DNA of 64,000 nucleotides from positions 8,846,501 through 8,910,500 of the forward strand of contig JAQPZY010001675.1 in assembly GCA_029931535.1 (NCBI GenBank), given 5' to 3'. A program made the translations under genes and the position numbers. Positions 59,050-64,000 of the stretch are shown here, piece after piece (position 1 is the stretch's first letter; the number at the start of each line of letters is the position of its first letter). The DNA is from Margaritifera margaritifera. Its lineage: Eukaryota; Mollusca; Bivalvia; Unionida; Margaritiferidae. The notes beneath the pieces are model-generated. The model did no database searches, was not told the origin of the DNA, and saw nothing but the letters and a program-made list of their open reading frames with translations.

Positions 59050-60010
59050 TGCCCCATCATCTGAGATGGGACTTCATCTCCGAAGATATAGTGAGAGATT
59101 GGTCCAATGGGCAATGTCTCAGCCTCCATTTGGACAACAGGATCATTTGCAATGGGCGCATAAAGAGGTGACCTAGGATGATGAGGTCTGCTGCTACACT
59201 GAGCAAACCCAGCAGGCAGAGGAATTCTCGTGTGGAGAGTTTGTCTTGTATCAGCAAGTAAGTCACCATGGTACTGATTTTCAATGCTCGTTCATGATGG
59301 AGGCATACTCTGTTTACCTGAGTGTAGAACTCCACCCCTTGATGGACAAAGTGTTGAGATGGTATTATGTCGGATTTGTCCTCATTGATGAGGAAGCAGA
59401 GGTTGAGAAGGAGAGTAACCAGGGATCTCATGTCTTGCTCCAATATATGAATTACCTGATGTTTTTGTAGGATGTCGTCCAGGTAGTTTGATGTAGCTGC
59501 TGTGGAGGTGATCTGGACATGGGCCATTACCATTACATTCATACGAAAACCTAGGGGCTGATGTTGAGTCCAAATGGGAGCGCTTGGAACTGGTAAATGG
59601 TGTCTTTGTAGGCAAATCTCAGGAACATCCTGGAAGCTGTGTGAATAGGGACATGAAGATACGCATTTTTTAAGTCCACGCTGATTGCATAGTCTCCCTC
59701 CTGAACCCAATGTGGTGTTTCCATTGTGAACCAAGGGGTGCAAATGAACTGATTGAGTGCGGATAGGTCGATGACGGGACAAAGCATGCCATTGGGACCA
59801 GGAACAGCCTCTAATACAATTCTGGAGAATGTGGATTGTGAACGATTTCTACTGCCCTTTTTTGGAGAAGGTCATTGATTTCTTGCTGCAGAGCGGTGGC
59901 TTTGAATGGGTCATTGGGGACGTTTGTAGCTGGAGGAACCCTGGACAGAGGGGGAGGTGTGCTGAAGGTGATCTTGAGTCCCTACAAAACCACTTGCCAG
60001 GTCCATAGGT
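59050..60010 (-). pseudogene. DIRS reverse transcriptase
   Basis: From 60010 down in shifting frames: KITFSTPPPLSRVPPAT, EINDLLQKRAVEIVHNPHSP, CPVIDLSALNQFICTPWFTM, YAISVDLKNAYLHVPIHTAS (motif A Asp), FQALPFGLNISP (motif B region), then in the 241-codon frame SNYLDDILQKHQV (motif C, YLDD intact) and LVTLLLNLCFLINEDKS with the F.G..F.T (GVEFYTQ) block. At least two frameshifts. Copies of the same motifs in the old relic at 49880-50690 are clearly related. Confidence 0.84.
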
Positions 60011-60289
60011 TGTCGTGGCAAATATTGTTCCATTCAGCAGTGAAGAATTGGAGCCTTCCAAATACCAGGATGCATGGAACAGGCAGCGTGAGTACGAGTC
60101 ATTGTTTTGTTGTAGGGAGGCTGTCATGGAGAGAAACGCGGGTGAAAATTATCACCTTCTCTCTGCCTCTTGTCTCCTTTTGTTCAGAAGGACTGTGTCG
60201 GCCATCAGGGGTATGGTCTATAGGACTGCTTCCCCATGGCTTGTGCCCTAGGGGGTTGCTGGGTGTCCTTTTGATGTCCTGAAAAGTCT

Positions 60290-61924
60290 CTCTGCTGTGG
60301 CTGGGATATTTTTGCAGGGAAAGTTGTCTCCTTGGTGGCTTGTCAGCTTATGTTGTCGATCTGGCCATTCAACAGTAGGTTCGAGGACAAGGTTGCGAGC
60401 AAAGCATGGTGGTCTTTGAGAAAGGTGGAGGTAGAGACCTCGGCATCTCAGTCCCCAGTTGTAGGTTCATAGCTGCTGTGACAGCATTGGTCAAAGTATG
60501 ATGAGCAGCTCTATTTAAGACGTGGGCCATTCTGGACACAGATTCCCATGCATGGTCTGTAGGAATCAGGGGCAGGTGATGTTAACCTGTGTTCTACTTG
60601 TTGGAAGATCACCATGGATACCAGGTCCAACATAGAGCCCACGGCCATGACGTTGCATATGAACTGTTGGGTGTCATTGAAATGCTTCCAGTCCATGAAT
60701 ATGGAGTATGGCTTAGTCATCCCCACTGCAGCAATGTTGTGGTCGACTGCTGGGGTATCTATATGGAAAGCTGGCATGTGTGTCTTGTAGAATCACCGAC
60801 TAAAATTTGAGGGAAGGTGCAATTGGATGAAAAATAGACTGATGACACTTAGGTCTTGTAATTGGCGATGTAAGCAGCTCAGCAGATCAGAAACACTACC
60901 AGACTGTGGCAGTAGGTGGAAAGTCGGTTCAGCCTTTTTGGTCAAGAGGTCCACAGATGCCAGGACTTTGGACCAGGTAGTTGATAATGAAGGAAGAAGA
61001 TGACATAACTCTGGTGGCAGGAGGTGGAAAACCTCCTTGATTGGAGCCCTAAAGGCTAAGTCCTTGTGCGTCATAGTGAAGGTCTAACAGAGACGAGCGG
61101 GATATGGAACTAGTTTCATCATTAGTGGATAAAGGTGGAGATGTCAACGTCTCTTGTACCAAATGCCATGGGGCAGGAGATGAATCTTGAGAGCGAGAGC
61201 TGACCATGCTTGCAGAACACTCTGAATGAGATACAGTGACATCCTGGCGGTTGCTAAGTGAAGATTTCCTTTGAGTGCCAAAGGCTTAAGAAGGCAGTAA
61301 AGCAACATCCTTTGGGTACTGAGGCACTAGGCTGGGCATCATGTGCAGTGAGTGCCTAGAGGCACTATGCATGCCCTTATGGCAGTTCGGTGGACTGGAC
61401 AGAGGTCGTTCTGGTAGCCTGACATTGTTTGGTTCATAACTCTGAGTTGGGGTACAGGATATATGATCCTCATAAATGATCATTGAATCTGAAGTGCAAG
61501 ATATTCTGTTCTTCTCTCAATCTCATTGCACATCAGGTGATATGGCATTGAGCCCTGATACCATGCCTATTGGTTTGGCAAATAGAGGCTTATCATGCTG
61601 TGAAGGTGAAGGAGGAGCTGGAGCAGTAGCAGTGTGTGGTGGCTTGTGATGCTTCATAGCTGATGAATGGAGTGGAGTCTCTGCAAGTAAATCTTGTAGT
61701 GCAGCAACATCCATCTGAATACTTATTGCGTTGTCATCCTTTAAGGGGCCATTCAGCGCTCTCCCTTAAGATGCCCCTAAAGATGCAACCCATTGAGATT
61801 CTGTCCATGCTGCGCATGTGTTACAAGTGTTCGTTGTTGACAGCCAGAGCAAAAAAAAACAAGTAGGATGGTTGACCGTCGCTTGTTTCCAATGTTTACA
61901 CAATTTACATTGAGTCTTGCCCAT
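60290..61924 (-). pseudogene. DIRS gag-like ORF1, broken
   Basis: A probable start Met at 61922-61924 opens MGKTQCKLCKHWKQATVNHP, with a Cys-x2-Cys...Cys...Cys zinc-binding pattern, then a Pro/Ala-rich linker (HTATAPAPPSPSQ, 61523-61714), then shorter frames at 61286-61483, 60793-61074 (EVFHLLPPELCHLLP) and 60511-60777. A zinc-binding start, disordered middle and helical end fit the nucleic-acid binding ORF1 product of DIRS elements. Many stops. Confidence 0.5.
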
Positions 61925-62771
61925 GGTGTAATCTGTAAGACAAATTAGAGCAGATGATAACAGGTATAGCCCCGAATGCGTCCTGCTTGATGACCTGTAC
62001 CATGCACGTACAGAGTAACACACTATATTCTTAGCTGTAAATGAGTGTAAATATAGGTATAATATTAAAACGTCGCTATTAATACTTATGAAGTGGACGT
62101 TTGGCAATATTACTGGAATAAAAGTTACCTGTAGGAAAGGTTGATAGACTGCCTATACTGGAAAATCATTGAAGCATCACCTCTAGTACTTACAAAGTGG
62201 ACGCTATGATAACTATGTAGAAAACTTACCTGTATGTATCCACACCTGGCGGAAACTATACAGCAAGTGGGTTGTATAGCACACACAATCTCAGCACCAA
62301 TTGTGTACTCAGTGTCTCTATTGATACTTAGAAAGTGGACGCGATAATATCAATATACTATAATGTTACCTGTAGGTTACCTAACTATGAAGTGGATGCT
62401 AAGATTAGATGAACATAGAAAACTTACCAGTATATATCCACCATGCGGAAATTATACAGCAATATTATTAAGTTTTCTAGATTACACACCATACCTGCAA
62501 AGGAAGGCTATAGCCATGTGAGGGACGCACTGGCGACCCGTGCAGGTACAGTACACAAGCACCTATGTGTGTGCAGATGACAAAGTGATAAAAAGCCAGA
62601 ACTTGTTGTCAGAGCAAGAAAGAAAAGTTGGAAATATATAGATTGAGTATACTTCCCTTAGTAGAGAAAAACTCTTCCAACTCACTCTCTTGTGGAAAAC
62701 TTCCAAATTCTTGTACTGGTATTGCGAGGCCGCTCTGTTGAGTCGAGAGTGTGCTACACTGCACAAGCGGA

Positions 62772-62965
62772 AGTAGTAACTAAAGCATGCATGGGATTTA
62801 GTGCCAATCCCTGTACCAAGGGGAGATCACTCTAGCTAACTGCCACCTAGGTGGGCAGATAACTTTTAGCTTTTAGCTATAATGTTTTTAGGTTGGGAGG
62901 GCTGGATTTGCAAGGTAGTAGTAGTTCTCCTAAGGTATTATGATCGGGTAATGTATTTGAAGAAA
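62772..62965 (-). repeat. DIRS left inverted terminal repeat
   Basis: Inverted partner of 56701-56880; the end of the match on this side is TGATCGGGTAATGTATTTGA. Contains GGGAGGGCTGGATTTGCAAG and TTCTCCTAAGGTATTATGAT. Two differences in the outermost 11 bp distinguish the two ends (CCCG against CCTG). Confidence 0.86.
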
Positions 62966-63025
62966 AAACAACAAAATCTGATTTATCATAACTTTCTACA
63001 TCTAATCTATAGGTCAGTAGCAGGA

Positions 63026-63345
63026 GGACAAAGGATAGCCACCATCAAGTATTGAACCTAGTAGTTCTGCTTCAGTCAGGTGGACATAGCACAAGACAAA
63101 AGGACCTGGACCAGCTAGGCTGTTTAGTAAATGGCCTAATACCTCTGATTACTCACCACCACCACCCAGAGTGGTTGACATGCATTCCACACAAAGCCAC
63201 TACTGAGGATCAGTTTTAGACCCAAAACTGTAGCAGGAGAAAGGACAAAGCAAATTCACCATCAAGTATTGAACCCAGTACTTCTCTGCTTCACAGTCAG
63301 GTGCACATTCCATGAGACTAAAGGATCTGGACCAGCTATGTATGT
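63026..63345 (-). mobile_element. Two diverged tRNA-derived SINE copies in tandem
   Basis: 63026-63125 and 63250-63345 share ACCATCAAGTATTGAACC, CAGTCAGGTG, ACAT(A/T)CCA.GAGAC and GGA(C/T)CTGGACCAGCTA. On the minus strand the second copy gives GTGCACCTGACTGTGAAGCA and GTACTGGGTTCAATACTTG, an anticodon-arm-like part and B box of a tRNA-like head. B boxes have two mismatches, so both are old. Confidence 0.58.
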
Positions 63346-63675
63346 GGTCTCCAAAGCTTGCAGATTTAGTTTAACCTAAACTGCTTATCCAAATTTATAT
63401 TTATCCAAACATTCTTCATTTCCCCTGAGGATTTTGGATAAACAAAATTCAACTGCATACACCAGGAAATCTACATTCTCTCAATCTGATCTTCAATGGA
63501 ATCAAAAATCAAGCCCCTAAAATATACATTTTCCTTGAAGAATATTCTTAAACCAACAGAGTTCATTGCACCATTAGAGTCATAAAATGCTAAGACAAAC
63601 TTTGACAGGAACTGAAGATATGAACATACACTTTAAACAAAACTTTTTTGAAAAAAAAATGTCTATTTGTTTTAA
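63346..63675. other. Nothing recognised
   Basis: CpG-poor, AT-rich stretch. If the transglutaminase gene continues upstream this is still intron. Confidence 0.4.
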
Positions 63676-63825
63676 GTGGGACATGAAAAAACTGTTATAG
63701 TAAATACCTAGTAGGTTCTCATGAAAAAACTGTTATAGTAAATACCCAATACATTCTCATGAAAAAAACTGTTATAGTAAATATCTAGTAGATTCTCATG
63801 AAAAAACTGTTATAGTAAATACAGT
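63676..63825. repeat. 38-bp tandem repeat, about 4 copies
   Basis: Unit with ATGAAAAAACTGTTATAGTA and AATACCTAGTAGGTTCTC. The last copy is cut. Confidence 0.93.
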
Positions 63826-63839
63826 ACAGCTCATGTGAT

Positions 63840-64000
63840 TTTTCAGAACCCCATGCTTCGCAGTGGGTGACTTAATCCCCACCACTTTAGCTCCGCGATA
63901 ACGTTCCGCGGTGGAGGCATAAATAGGCATAAATACCTACAAATCACCACCGTGTCTCGGCAGGCACGCCGATGTCAACTCCACCATGGAGGGGGCTGGT
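63840..64000. other. CpG-rich edge of the window
   Basis: About 160 bp with many CpG (CTCCGCGATAACGTTCCGCG, TCTCGGCAGGCACGCCGATG) directly after CpG-poor sequence. Could be the end of another recent insertion. No gene recognised. Confidence 0.4.

Larger units (their letters stand above)
56652..62965 (-). mobile_element. DIRS-like tyrosine-recombinase retrotransposon, nearly full length
   Basis: A 6.3-kb element on the minus strand, with all the structural parts of a DIRS1-type element: inverted terminal repeats (180 bp each, 62772-62951 and 56701-56880), an internal complementary region (56942-57042) and, in order, a gag-like ORF (61924 down), RT with YLDD, RNase H with its Asp/Glu/Asp residues, and a tyrosine recombinase. 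There is no target duplication at the ends, as expected for insertion by recombinase. All ORFs carry stops or frameshifts and the recombinase Tyr is replaced by Phe, so this copy is dead. Its high CpG in a CpG-poor neighbourhood marks it as a comparatively recent insertion. It is on the same strand as the transglutaminase gene. Confidence 0.88.

Noticed and set aside
58803..60282. Plus-strand frames of 122 and 135 codons inside the DIRS element
   Set aside because: They are antisense shadows of the RT, RNase H and gag-like regions read on the minus strand.

Overview
This looks like a stretch of an animal nuclear genome, most likely a bivalve or other mollusc. It is AT-rich, has spliced exons with GT/AG borders, many microsatellites and minisatellites, and a dense mix of decayed transposons (DIRS, non-LTR, hAT, TIR/MITE and Polinton-like). 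No bacterial operons, rRNA or intact tRNA genes are visible. The mollusc call is an inference from the transposon mix and from the style of the transglutaminase; it is not proven by the window.

The one clear host gene is a transglutaminase on the minus strand. Its last four coding exons are at 53970-54168, 46006-46166, 41117-41253 and 35699-35840. Their splice phases agree across all three introns (1, 0, 2), and together they give the two C-terminal beta-barrel domains and a stop codon. The catalytic core must lie upstream, beyond 64000 or in exons I could not recognise. Every intron is filled with tandem arrays and mobile-element remains.

Region by region. 1-13.7 kb holds scattered coding relics that resemble parts of a Polinton/Maverick-type element (DNA polymerase B, a capsid-like piece, a fibre-like piece, an integrase tail). 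They are mixed with a 31-bp minisatellite, a non-LTR retrotransposon tail and a small MITE. 14-32 kb has no recognisable gene; it holds a 41-bp array, an LTR-like stretch, a non-LTR RNase H relic, a 74-bp array and a 1.6-kb array of a 47-bp unit carrying TGACGTA. 32-35.6 kb holds a ~154-bp satellite and a hAT transposon that ends about 90 bp past the transglutaminase stop codon. 35.7-56.6 kb is the transglutaminase 3' half, with nine or more minisatellites, an RT relic split by a 1.56-kb TIR element, and an old DIRS relic whose RT gene contains an in-frame 39-bp minisatellite. 56.65-62.97 kb is a second, nearly full-length DIRS-like element on the minus strand. It has 180-bp inverted terminal repeats, an internal complementary region, and gag-like, RT, RNase H and tyrosine recombinase coding parts, all now broken. 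63-64 kb holds SINE-like repeats and a CpG-rich end.

Composition changes sharply at about 32.0 kb. To the left CpG is common; to the right it is strongly depleted, except inside the two youngest-looking insertions (42.04-43.60 kb and 56.65-62.97 kb). This is what germline gene-body methylation with later insertions would leave behind, and it suggests the transcribed unit begins to be marked near 32 kb.
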